From: Sporomusa malonica
Lineage (GTDB): Bacteria; Bacillota; Negativicutes; Sporomusales; Sporomusaceae
Assembly: GCF_041428715.1 (NCBI RefSeq)
Contig: NZ_CP155572.1
Direction: 5' to 3' (one strand)
DNA length: 64,000 bases
Part shown: one piece after another, positions 8,576-16,801 of the stretch
How positions within the stretch are numbered: position 1 is the stretch's first letter
Layout: the number at the start of each line of letters is the position of its first letter
The notes under the pieces: generated by a model
What the model saw: the letters and a program-made list of their open reading frames with translations, nothing else
Database searches by the model: none
What the model was told of the DNA's origin: nothing
Made by a program: the position numbers and the translations under genes

Positions 8576-9931
8576 TTACACCTGATCAAAGAAAGCATGT
8601 AGCTCGTGAATCATATAATCTAACATTTTAGTTGACATGCCGGGATATACACCAATCCAGAAGGTCTGGTTCATGATAATATCTGTGTTGCTTAACTCCC
8701 CAACTACTCTGTAACCTTGCCCAGACTTGCGCATCTCATCAAAGCAGGGGTGTCGAAGAAGGTTACCTGCAAACAGCATCCGCGTCTGGATCCCTCTTCC
8801 CTCCAGATAGGCTATCATTTGGTTTCTGGTAAAATTAACATCTTCCTTAATTGTGATTAAGAAACCAAACCAACTTGGCAGAGAATCAGGTGTTGGTTCA
8901 GGCAGAATAAGTACGTCTTGGAGGTCACTCAAGCCATCTCGAAGTATCTGCCAGTTTTCACGACGTTTATCAATGAAATCAGGAAGCTTATCCAACTGAG
9001 CACAACCAATTGCTGCTTGCATATCAGTAACCTTAAGATTGTAGCCGAAATGAGAGTATACATATTTGTGATCATAACCTGAGGGGAGTTCACCAAACTG
9101 TTGGCTAAAGCGATGTATACAAGTATCATCTTTACCCGACGGACACCAGCAATCACGCCCCCAATCGCGAAATGACTCTACAATACGTTTTAGCTCAGTA
9201 TCGTTAGTGTAAACAGCTCCCCCTTCCCCCATAGTCATATGGTGGGGAGGATAGAAGCTTGACGTTCCTAGATGCCCCAGAGTGCCTGTGTATTTCCACT
9301 CACCATCGTAGCAATATTTACTCCCGAGCGCATCACAGTTATCCTCAACTAACCAAAGACCGTGCTCATCACAAAAACTTTTAACAACTGTCAAATCAAA
9401 TGGATTCCCCAGCGTATGGGCAATCATTACCGCTTTTGTTTTGGTTGATAACGCTTCTTTCAACTGATTTACTTCAATATTATAACTAGGGATGGCAACA
9501 TCCACAAAAACTGGGACAGCGCCGAATTGAATGATGGGGGTAACAGTGGTAGGAAACCCTGCGGCTACTGTTATTACCTCATCGCCTTTTTTTATCCTTC
9601 GGTCCCCTAGCTTATGTGAAGTCAGCGCCATAAACGCAAGCAAATTGGCTGATGACCCTGAATTTGTCAAAGAACAGTGCTTCACTCCCAAAAAGTCGGC
9701 AAACTGTCGCTCAAATTGCTCAGCATATCGGCCAGTGGTTAGCCAAAAGTCCAAAGCGGAATCAACAAGATTGACAATTTCCTTTTCGTCGAAAACACGC
9801 CCCCCATAGGAAATCCGGTCCCCAGGCGTATACTCTTGTGCATCCTTTTTATGCTTATATTTGTAGAAACGAACAGCTGCCTCAAGAACCTGCTGTCGCA
9901 TCTCTTTTTCTATCTTGTCATTATTTTCCAC
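8576..9931 (-). CDS. rfbH: CDP-4-dehydro-6-deoxyglucose 3-dehydrase (E1)
   Basis: Removes the C3 hydroxyl of CDP-4-keto-6-deoxyglucose using pyridoxamine phosphate and a [2Fe-2S] cluster. The 451-residue protein has the aminotransferase-like fold, and the usual PLP lysine is replaced by histidine in SSFYPPHHMTMGEGG, the mark of this dehydrase. It also shows RDCWC..C, a CxCx7C cluster motif with an upstream cysteine in EDNC. Those features indicate an active E1 rather than an ordinary sugar aminotransferase. It needs a ferredoxin-type E3 reductase (AscD/DdhD), which is not encoded here. It is tightly linked to rfbG (9-base gap) and the epimerase. Confidence 0.95.
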   Translation of the reverse strand: MENNDKIEKEMRQQVLEAAVRFYKYKHKKDAQEYTPGDRISYGGRVFDEKEIVNLVDSALDFWLTTGRYAEQFERQFADFLGVKHCSLTNSGSSANLLAFMALTSHKLGDRRIKKGDEVITVAAGFPTTVTPIIQFGAVPVFVDVAIPSYNIEVNQLKEALSTKTKAVMIAHTLGNPFDLTVVKSFCDEHGLWLVEDNCDALGSKYCYDGEWKYTGTLGHLGTSSFYPPHHMTMGEGGAVYTNDTELKRIVESFRDWGRDCWCPSGKDDTCIHRFSQQFGELPSGYDHKYVYSHFGYNLKVTDMQAAIGCAQLDKLPDFIDKRRENWQILRDGLSDLQDVLILPEPTPDSLPSWFGFLITIKEDVNFTRNQMIAYLEGRGIQTRMLFAGNLLRHPCFDEMRKSGQGYRVVGELSNTDIIMNQTFWIGVYPGMSTKMLDYMIHELHAFFDQV

Positions 9932-9940
9932 TATATCGCC

Positions 9941-10999
9941 TCAGTTTCGCATGTAATCTTCTATTTGCTGTATGCAGACACGCCCCATGTCTTGATTATC
10001 CCTGTATGCCCTAAACCATTCGACTACCTTTTCTAAAGCACGCTCAAGTTCCCACTGAGGATGCCAGCCTAGTTTTGCCTTGGCCTGGGAGCAGTCGAGC
10101 TTTAAATAATTTGCCTCATGGGGATGCGAACCGGCGTCAATTTCGTAACCTTCTGTATTCCCATACTTGTGACAAAGTCTCTCTACAATCCATTCAACAG
10201 GCTTGGCATCATTTTCATTTGGGCCGAAATTCCAACTGCTGGCATATGGTTCGCCTTCTTCAAATAGCTTTTGGGCGAGTGCAAGATAGCCGTGTAAAGG
10301 TTCCAAGACATGTTGCCAAGGTCGGATGGAATGCGGATTACGAATTCTGACATGTCTACCTTCTTCAAATGCCCTGATGCAATCAGGTATTAACCGATCA
10401 GAGGCCCAGTCTCCTCCACCTATTACATTTCCAGCTCTTGCCGTAGCAATGTAAGCATTTGAAAAAAATGATTGCCTATACGAAGAAGTAACCAGTTCAG
10501 AGCATGCTTTACTACTTGAATAGGGATCGTATCCTCCCAAGGCCTCATGCTCACGATAACCCCATACCCACTCTTTATTTTCGTAGCATTTATCGGTTGT
10601 CACATTAACAACCGCTTTTATACCACGCGTACTGCGTACTGCTTCTAGGACATGCACTGTCCCCATCACATTTATTGCATAAGTCTCCACTGGATTTCTA
10701 TAGGAATCTCGTACCAAGGGCTGAGCCGCCATGTGAATCACTATATCACTTTCGCTTGCTTGCATTGCAGTATGCAATTGTTGATAGTCACGGATATCGG
10801 CTATAACTGACTTAACTAAGCGGTTAACGTGACAAACATTGAACATGCTTGGACTTGTGGGCGGCTGTAACGAGTACCCTGTAACCATTGCCCCCATATG
10901 GTGCAGCCATAAACTCAACCATGAACCTTTGAATCCGGTATGACCGGTAATAAATACTTTCTTTCCGCGCCAAAAAGATGGATTAACGATCGGTTTCAT
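9941..10999 (-). CDS. rfbG: CDP-glucose 4,6-dehydratase
   Basis: Converts CDP-glucose to CDP-4-keto-6-deoxyglucose with bound NAD. The 352-residue protein begins MKPIVNPSFWRGKKVFITG, with the nucleotide loop ITGHTGFKGSWLS, then VVNVTTDKCYENKEW, the catalytic YDPYSSSK and RAGNVIGGGDW, all typical of this family. A longer frame to 11065 exists, but ATG 10999 has a GTAGGAG site at good distance and lies just after the rfbF stop. It forms a four-gene CDP-dideoxyhexose block with rfbF, rfbH and the epimerase. Confidence 0.96.
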   Translation of the reverse strand: MKPIVNPSFWRGKKVFITGHTGFKGSWLSLWLHHMGAMVTGYSLQPPTSPSMFNVCHVNRLVKSVIADIRDYQQLHTAMQASESDIVIHMAAQPLVRDSYRNPVETYAINVMGTVHVLEAVRSTRGIKAVVNVTTDKCYENKEWVWGYREHEALGGYDPYSSSKACSELVTSSYRQSFFSNAYIATARAGNVIGGGDWASDRLIPDCIRAFEEGRHVRIRNPHSIRPWQHVLEPLHGYLALAQKLFEEGEPYASSWNFGPNENDAKPVEWIVERLCHKYGNTEGYEIDAGSHPHEANYLKLDCSQAKAKLGWHPQWELERALEKVVEWFRAYRDNQDMGRVCIQQIEDYMRN

Positions 11000-11012
11000 T
11001 CTTCTTCTCCTA

Positions 11013-11786
11013 CTACCAGACTCTCCACGGTGCCTTTTCCGACTTCCATAAATCATCAAGTGCAATTTTATCCCTCAGCGTGTCCATCGGTTGCCAAAAT
11101 CCCTCATGTTTGTAAGCTACGAGTTGCCCATCTTTCGCAAGATTTTCTAAAGGCTCTCGCTCCCAAACAGTATCATCACTTGCAATATAGTCAAAAATCT
11201 CCGGCTGGAGTACAAAAAATCCAGCATTTATCCACGCGCCGTCCCCTTTTGGCTTTTCTTGAAACCCTTTAACATTACCTGTATCGGAAAAGCTAAGCGC
11301 ACCAAACCTACCTCCTGGTTGTACAGAAGTAATAGTCGCCAATTTACCTTGTGATTGGTGAAATTTAACCAAATTTGCGATATTCACGCTGGCTACCCCA
11401 TCTCCATAGGTAAGCATAAATGGTTCATTACCAACATGTGGCTGAATTCGCTTCACGCGGCCACCGGTCATGGTATTCATTCCGGTATTCACCAATGTAA
11501 CTTTCCAAGGCTCGGCACAGTGGCTATGGATAACTTGTTGGTTTGAGTTCCGAAAATCAAACGTAACATCTGATTCATGCAGAAAGTAGTGAGCAAAATA
11601 CTCCTTTATACAATATCCCTTATAACCTAGGCAGATGACAAAATCGTTAAAGCCATAATGTGAATAGATCTTCATGATATGCCATAAGATAGGCCTTTCC
11701 CCGATCTCGATCATGGGTTTAGGTTTTATATGTGATTCTTCGCCAATACGAGTTCCGAAACCACCTGCAAGAATTACCACTTTCAT
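11013..11786 (-). CDS. rfbF: Glucose-1-phosphate cytidylyltransferase
   Basis: Makes CDP-glucose from CTP and glucose-1-phosphate and so opens the CDP-3,6-dideoxyhexose route. The 257-residue length is normal. It begins MKVVILAGGFGTRIGEES with the nucleotide loop, followed by KPKPMIEIGERPILWHIMKIY and YGDGVASVN, which are family signatures. Its ATG overlaps the stop of the preceding GT4 gene by 4 bases, so the pathway is coupled to the glycosyltransferases. GalU or the phosphomutase at the left edge could supply substrate. Confidence 0.96.
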   Translation of the reverse strand: MKVVILAGGFGTRIGEESHIKPKPMIEIGERPILWHIMKIYSHYGFNDFVICLGYKGYCIKEYFAHYFLHESDVTFDFRNSNQQVIHSHCAEPWKVTLVNTGMNTMTGGRVKRIQPHVGNEPFMLTYGDGVASVNIANLVKFHQSQGKLATITSVQPGGRFGALSFSDTGNVKGFQEKPKGDGAWINAGFFVLQPEIFDYIASDDTVWEREPLENLAKDGQLVAYKHEGFWQPMDTLRDKIALDDLWKSEKAPWRVW

Positions 11787-12937
11787 AATTTCACCCCATT
11801 ATTTAACAGCCTCTCAAGCTTATCTACCGTAACTCTCAAATCATAATTATCCTTGATCATGTTTGCCGCTGACTCCATCAGTCTGCCATCTAAAGTATCG
11901 ATCGCACTCTCAATTTGCTTTGCCCATTCACTAACGTCTTCCACAGGAAGCAAGAAACCACTTTCTCCTGAGATAATTAAGTCGTTATTTCCAGCAATGT
12001 CAGACGCAATGCACAACAGGCCGCAAGCCATTGCCTCTAATAGTGAGTTTGGCAGCCCCTCTCGCCGCGAAGGAAAAACAAAGACATCTGTCGCTCGGAG
12101 GTAGTCAAACACATTATCAACATCGCCCAAGACAACTACCGACTGCTCCAGAGAGTTCACCTTAATACTATTGCTAATGTACGATTCTAGGCTGTCTTTC
12201 TGTCCTTGGCCACTACCTAACATTACCAGCAATCCGTTTTCCTTCGTGTATGCTGATTTACTCCAGGCTGCCAATAAAGTATCTAGTCCTTTAAGTCGGG
12301 TCAGTTTGCCGGTAAAAATAAATATACGTTTATCAACAGGTAGTCCCAGTATATTACGAAGTTTAATCTTATCTTCAGAACTCGCAGGATAATATTTTAA
12401 AGTATCAATCCCATTAGGAATATCATAGATATAATTTTTGGAAAAACCGTTTTTCTCAAGCTCTTTTCTAATCTCACTGCTTATCGAGATAACGCCGTCA
12501 GCCTGTTGTAACAGCTTGAGCTTTCGTTCACGAAAGGGTAACAACTTTTGCATGAGTTCCTTAATCCTTGAAGCAGGCTGTTTTAATACATGCCCAGTAG
12601 TTGTTACTTTGATGAACACTTTTTTCTGAAAGTACTTTCCAAAATTTATGGACATTGAAGCTAGTCTCCCAACTCCATGTACATGAATCACATTGAAATC
12701 ATTTCTATATTTATATAATTGCAACAAGAGATCAACAGACGCTAATCCGCGTCTGTTTAGGCGGACTATCTTCAGCCCATTCAAAACTTCATGAGCGGGT
12801 GCCTTACCGCTCCCCTTAGCAATAATTAAAACGCTGTGTCCTCGTGCCATTAGCGAAGCTGCAACTTTTTGCGCCTGTAGTTCAGGTCCGCCAAAAGGCT
12901 GTTCGAAATTATTGAGGACCATGCATATTTGCGCCAA
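11783..12937 (-). CDS. Glycosyltransferase family 4
   Basis: A 384-residue GT-B retaining transferase with the N-terminal NNFEQPFGGPELQAQKVA glycine loop and C-terminal nucleotide-sugar motif EGLPNSLLEAMACG, which holds the EX7E glutamates. FTGKLTRLKGLDTLL begins the second Rossmann domain. It probably extends the LPS core or O-chain in the cytoplasm. It overlaps rfbF by 4 bases and lies 26 bases after the KpsS-like gene. Donor and acceptor are unknown. Confidence 0.9.
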   Translation of the reverse strand: MAQICMVLNNFEQPFGGPELQAQKVAASLMARGHSVLIIAKGSGKAPAHEVLNGLKIVRLNRRGLASVDLLLQLYKYRNDFNVIHVHGVGRLASMSINFGKYFQKKVFIKVTTTGHVLKQPASRIKELMQKLLPFRERKLKLLQQADGVISISSEIRKELEKNGFSKNYIYDIPNGIDTLKYYPASSEDKIKLRNILGLPVDKRIFIFTGKLTRLKGLDTLLAAWSKSAYTKENGLLVMLGSGQGQKDSLESYISNSIKVNSLEQSVVVLGDVDNVFDYLRATDVFVFPSRREGLPNSLLEAMACGLLCIASDIAGNNDLIISGESGFLLPVEDVSEWAKQIESAIDTLDGRLMESAANMIKDNYDLRVTVDKLERLLNNGVKL

Positions 12938-12963
12938 TATTTCTCACCTTCTAACTACTCTTC

Positions 12964-14235
12964 TTAGGATAATGGTACATTCTTACTCGTCCCTTCTGCT
13001 AAAAGGGCAGCTACTTTAGTCTTCACACTTTGCAGATGACTTGCATCAGGTTGACGCCAACTACCCTCTGCCAAATAATAATAGCGAAGATAATACAAAA
13101 ATTTATCGATAAGCCTATCGTCAGGCTGCTGATTTACCACAGAAAGTACTGTGGACAATTTAGCAGGCTCTGCAGCATGCACAGTTAATCCAGGGACATT
13201 ATAGAAAGCCTTTCCCATTGTTATTACCGGTTTATGCTGGACAAGCGCCTCGATGCCAACTGAGGAATTGATCGTTAGGATCCCTGCTGAAGAATTAATG
13301 AGCTGTGGAGTCGGAAAATAACGAAGAAAGATAACGTTTCTTTTTGCATATTTCTGTCGTAATTCTTCATAGTTGATTCTGCCAAAATCAGAAGGGTGTT
13401 CTTTCACAACTAACTCAATGCTATCGTTGGCTTCTATATTATACTGTTCAACTGCAGGAACAACGTAGTCCAGAAGTTCTGCCATTGTTTTGACATTCGA
13501 AGAGTTTAGTAGAACCTGAGTATCATCATGAACTTGAAATGGTACGAATATATATTTGGCAGGTAGTTGGATGTCTTCCACCTGACCCTGCGTTTTATTC
13601 TTTACCAGTTTGTGATACCATTTGGCCTTCAGAGCTCGAATAGCGGGCCTGGCCTCATAAAGCTGGCGCAGTTTTTCTGGTTCTATTTCAATCTCGTCAT
13701 AGAATGAACGTGGTTTTCCCACTAGACTATTGGCATAATTTACACCTTGAGGATCTACTGTTGTAGTATTAGGTAAGTACCCATTCTCAAAAAACAATGT
13801 TTTCTTGCCAAGGTTTTTAGCAATTTTAGTTGCTGCAGCCAATGGGATTAGAGTGCCATTCCAGACACATACAAGATCAATGCTATGCTCATTTATATAC
13901 TTATGAAAGAATTTTAAGGCTCCATAAGCCTGAGCTTCCAGTACTTGTTTACTATGAAGAAACCGCCTGATTAGGCCAAAATTTCGATACTTCCCCTTTA
14001 TTAATAAAAAGGAGATTATCTCCTCAATGTCTTGTTCCTTAATACCTATTTCCGTAGGCAGCGATTCTAGTGATGGCTGGGTAAGTATATCCATTATCGT
14101 TGATGAGGAATAGTCAACGTGATAAATCTGATTAGAATCCTTAAGGTAATTCCCTAACGTACGAAAGTAGCGTCGTTGATGTCCGTTCAATGAAATGAAC
14201 AGTATCCGTTTATCGAAGCGAGCGATGCATATCAC
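12964..14235 (-). CDS. Capsule-type polysaccharide synthesis protein, KpsS/LipB-like
   Basis: A 423-residue protein resembling the capsule polysaccharide biosynthesis family (KpsS/LipB), some members of which are beta-Kdo transferases. Matching traits are KRILFISLNGHQRRYFRTL at the N-terminus, VPFQVHDDTQVLLNSS, VVKEHPSDFG and the TINSSVGIEAL segment near the nucleotide site. The frame starts with GTG 14235, which lies inside the only good GAGGTGAT ribosome site, so the true start is unclear. It overlaps the 3' end of the heptosyltransferase by 26 bases. It could add a linker Kdo or another acidic sugar to the core. Confidence 0.75.
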   Translation of the reverse strand: MICIARFDKRILFISLNGHQRRYFRTLGNYLKDSNQIYHVDYSSSTIMDILTQPSLESLPTEIGIKEQDIEEIISFLLIKGKYRNFGLIRRFLHSKQVLEAQAYGALKFFHKYINEHSIDLVCVWNGTLIPLAAATKIAKNLGKKTLFFENGYLPNTTTVDPQGVNYANSLVGKPRSFYDEIEIEPEKLRQLYEARPAIRALKAKWYHKLVKNKTQGQVEDIQLPAKYIFVPFQVHDDTQVLLNSSNVKTMAELLDYVVPAVEQYNIEANDSIELVVKEHPSDFGRINYEELRQKYAKRNVIFLRYFPTPQLINSSAGILTINSSVGIEALVQHKPVITMGKAFYNVPGLTVHAAEPAKLSTVLSVVNQQPDDRLIDKFLYYLRYYYLAEGSWRQPDASHLQSVKTKVAALLAEGTSKNVPLS

Positions 14236-15262
14236 CTCTTTTTATAATGTCCATCAAAGCTACATAAACCTCATCGGCATTGATACCAGCAAGGCAATCC
14301 AGCCCCTTCGGACACTTGCGCCGCCAGCATCCGGCACACTGCTTGTCAACCAGGATCACTTTATGAGATTCGCCATAAGGACCATTACGTATTTTGTCTG
14401 TTGGTCCCATTAAAGCAATTGTCGGCGTGCCAAGCGCAGCAGACAAATGCATCGGCCCGGTATCGCCGCCAATAAAGGCCTGGGCATGTTTGATTATATG
14501 AGCCAGTTGTTTGAGTGTAGTTTTCCCTACTAGACTAACAGGCGGTATTTGGGTATTTGCTAACAATCTTTCAAGCAACGGGATTTCTCCTGGTCCACCT
14601 ACGATTACCGGTGCAGTCTTACCGTCAGCCTGCAGATGGTCACAGATTTCAGCATATTTCTCAGCCGGCCATATTTTGTTAGGCCAATTAGCACCCAGTG
14701 CCAGCACGACATATGGAATATCGGCCATAAGCCCTGCATGTGCCATGAGAGCGCTGGTTCTAGCGGCCTCCTCCTCGGTGATAACTACCGGAAACACAGG
14801 TTTACCAACTGTGCAGCCTAGCGCCCTTACGACATCAAGGTAACGATCAACAATATGCCCTTCAGCATAATTGCCAATAATCCGCTTGCTTAAGAGGCTA
14901 CTGCCTTCGCGCGCGTTTTCATATACTAGTCTGGTAGGAGCACCGCTTAGATAAGCGATTACAGTACTTTTAAATAAACCCTGCAGGTCAAGAGCTAGAT
15001 CAAACTTGCGTGACCTCAGATCATTTATAAATCCCGGAGCATACTGGATCAAATTGCCAATTGTCTTAAACTTTGCTTTTTCAAAAACGATTAGATCGTC
15101 TATATATGGGTTATTGGTTAATATGTCGTAGGCCGCTTTTTCCACAACCCAGGTAATTTTAGCTTGTGGAAAGCATTTCTTCAAGGCTGCCGCTACAGGC
15201 AGAGCGTGGATTACATCACCAATTGCACTAAGCTTTATGACTAAAATATTCCTGTAATGCAC
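14210..15262 (-). CDS. Lipopolysaccharide heptosyltransferase, GT9 family
   Basis: A 350-residue ADP-heptose:LPS heptosyltransferase of the WaaC/WaaF type that adds heptose to the Kdo-lipid A core. It shows ILVIKLSAIGDVIHALPVAAALKK, LDLQGLFKS, and the late FIGGDTGPMHLSAALGTPTIALMGPTD, where the active-site and ADP-heptose residues lie. A longer frame reaches 15307 inside hldC. I chose GTG 15262 because GGAGG lies 6 bases before it and it gives the usual N-terminus. The upstream neighbours hldC and hldA make its donor. A late CxxC..C cysteine cluster (CAGCWRRKC) is notable for the GT9 group. Confidence 0.9.
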   Translation of the reverse strand: MHYRNILVIKLSAIGDVIHALPVAAALKKCFPQAKITWVVEKAAYDILTNNPYIDDLIVFEKAKFKTIGNLIQYAPGFINDLRSRKFDLALDLQGLFKSTVIAYLSGAPTRLVYENAREGSSLLSKRIIGNYAEGHIVDRYLDVVRALGCTVGKPVFPVVITEEEAARTSALMAHAGLMADIPYVVLALGANWPNKIWPAEKYAEICDHLQADGKTAPVIVGGPGEIPLLERLLANTQIPPVSLVGKTTLKQLAHIIKHAQAFIGGDTGPMHLSAALGTPTIALMGPTDKIRNGPYGESHKVILVDKQCAGCWRRKCPKGLDCLAGINADEVYVALMDIIKRGDMHRSLR

Positions 15263-15290
15263 TTCTTGCCTCCGATAAGGTGAGACACTC

Positions 15291-15767
15291 TTAATTTGTT
15301 TTCTCACCGCTCAATTTCTTGATTATATTACTGGACGATCGGCCTGATACCTCCGGCACTAATACCGTGCGTCCGCCATATGCAGCAACTACTTTGCTCT
15401 CTGGCAGACTATCGATTGTATAATCCCCACCTTTGGCGTAGACATCAGGTTGAACCTCGGCCACCAAGCCTTCGGCTGTAACCTCATCAAAAATAATTAT
15501 ATAATCCACGGCCGACAGACCAGCAAGCACTTCAGCCCTGTCATCCTGGCCATTAATCGGTCGGGACTCCCCTTTGAGGCTTTTTACTGAGTTGTCGCTG
15601 TTTAAACCGACAATTAAACAATCGCCCAGCTCCCGGGCGCTTGCTAAATAACGAACATGCCCAGCATGTAATAAATCAAAGCAACCATTTGTAAATACAA
15701 TCTTTTTCCCACTTGCTTTTAACTCTTTGGTTATTACGGCAATATCCTTGCGGTCTACAATTTTCAT
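15291..15767 (-). CDS. hldC: D-glycero-beta-D-manno-heptose 1-phosphate adenylyltransferase
   Basis: Attaches AMP to heptose-1-phosphate to form ADP-heptose. The 158 residues correspond to the C-terminal domain of HldE. Key motifs are FTNGCFDLLHAGHVRYL, with the nucleotidyltransferase HxGH-type site, and the late EVSGRSSSNIIKKL, which matches the family's SST(S)IIxK segment. The start codon overlaps hldA by 4 bases, so the kinase and adenylyltransferase are separate proteins rather than a fusion. gmhA, gmhB and hldD must lie elsewhere. Confidence 0.94.
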   Translation of the reverse strand: MKIVDRKDIAVITKELKASGKKIVFTNGCFDLLHAGHVRYLASARELGDCLIVGLNSDNSVKSLKGESRPINGQDDRAEVLAGLSAVDYIIIFDEVTAEGLVAEVQPDVYAKGGDYTIDSLPESKVVAAYGGRTVLVPEVSGRSSSNIIKKLSGEKTN

Positions 15768-16765
15768 GAGTAATATTCTCCAATCGCCGCTTTAAGCTCC
15801 TGCGGGGTGGTGGTAGCAGTCCCAGGCTTACGTACAACAACACCGGCAGCAAAATTCGCCAGGGAAGCTGCATCTACATAGTCAGCGCCGGCAGCCAACG
15901 CAAGCATCATCGTGGCCACAACTGTATCACCAGCACCTGTTACGTCATAGACCTCACTGATATTAGTTACCGGAATATGAGTGTTTGCACCGTTGCGGTT
16001 ATACAAGGTCATCCCATCCGGCCCCTGTGTAATCAGAATTACCTCAGCCTTGAGACGTGCCAACATTGCTTCAGCAGCCTGTTGTAGTTGTGAGTTGTTT
16101 TCCAGCACTTTTAAACCTAAAGAGGCAGCGGCCTCGGATTCATTTTGTTTGACTAGTTTGATCCCTTCATAGGCCATAACGTTATAGCGTGAGTCAACGA
16201 TAGACGGAATGCCCGCCAAGTTGCAGGCAGCAATTGCCTGTTCCCGAATGGCGGGCGATACTGTCATGCTGCCATAATCGCTTATAATTACAGCAGACAT
16301 AACACCAATGTTTTCTTTTATATAATTAAGAAGTATTTTCTCAATATCAGGGCTGAGTGGGTCTTTACTTTCTCGGTCTACTCGAACTATCTGCTGACGT
16401 ACGGTAGCCTGTCCGCCAGCCATAATACGTGTTTTTGTAATGGTTGGTCGGGAAGCATCAACAATAAAGCCATCAGTATTAACTTTCTTGTTGTTTAGAG
16501 TACTGGTTAGCTGCTTACCGGCATTATCTTGACCGACTACGCCAACAGCATAAACTTGTCCTCCTAGAGCAGCTGCGTTATGAACAGCGTTAGCCGCGCC
16601 GCCAGGCACTACGGTTTCATGAGAATGCTCAAGGATAAGAACTGGTGCTTCGCGGGAAATACGGGATATTTTGCCTTCAAGGTAGACATCTGCTACCATA
16701 TCACCGATAATCATGATTTTCTGATTTTGAAGCTTGTCGATATACTGCATAAGGCTCCGAGACAT
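15764..16765 (-). CDS. hldA: D-glycero-beta-D-manno-heptose-7-phosphate kinase
   Basis: PfkB-type sugar kinase of 333 residues that phosphorylates heptose-7-phosphate at C1. It has IMIIGDMVADVYLEGKISRISREAP, the N-terminal signature of RfaE1. A VPGGAANAVHNAAALGG substrate loop follows, and the C-terminal DVTGAGDTVVA holds the catalytic aspartate and anion hole. It is translationally coupled to hldC. A gap of 36 bases separates it from lptD, so both may share a transcript. A ribosome site GAAAGGAG precedes ATG 16765. Confidence 0.95.
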   Translation of the reverse strand: MSRSLMQYIDKLQNQKIMIIGDMVADVYLEGKISRISREAPVLILEHSHETVVPGGAANAVHNAAALGGQVYAVGVVGQDNAGKQLTSTLNNKKVNTDGFIVDASRPTITKTRIMAGGQATVRQQIVRVDRESKDPLSPDIEKILLNYIKENIGVMSAVIISDYGSMTVSPAIREQAIAACNLAGIPSIVDSRYNVMAYEGIKLVKQNESEAAASLGLKVLENNSQLQQAAEAMLARLKAEVILITQGPDGMTLYNRNGANTHIPVTNISEVYDVTGAGDTVVATMMLALAAGADYVDAASLANFAAGVVVRKPGTATTTPQELKAAIGEYYS

Positions 16766-16801
16766 GGGCGGAACGACTCCTTTCAGAGTTACAATGATTC
16801 T

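Noticed and set aside
15291..16765. Possible frameshifted bifunctional hldE
   Set aside because: The kinase and adenylyltransferase are both complete and joined by a normal 4-base ATGA overlap, so they are separate genes, not a broken fusion.
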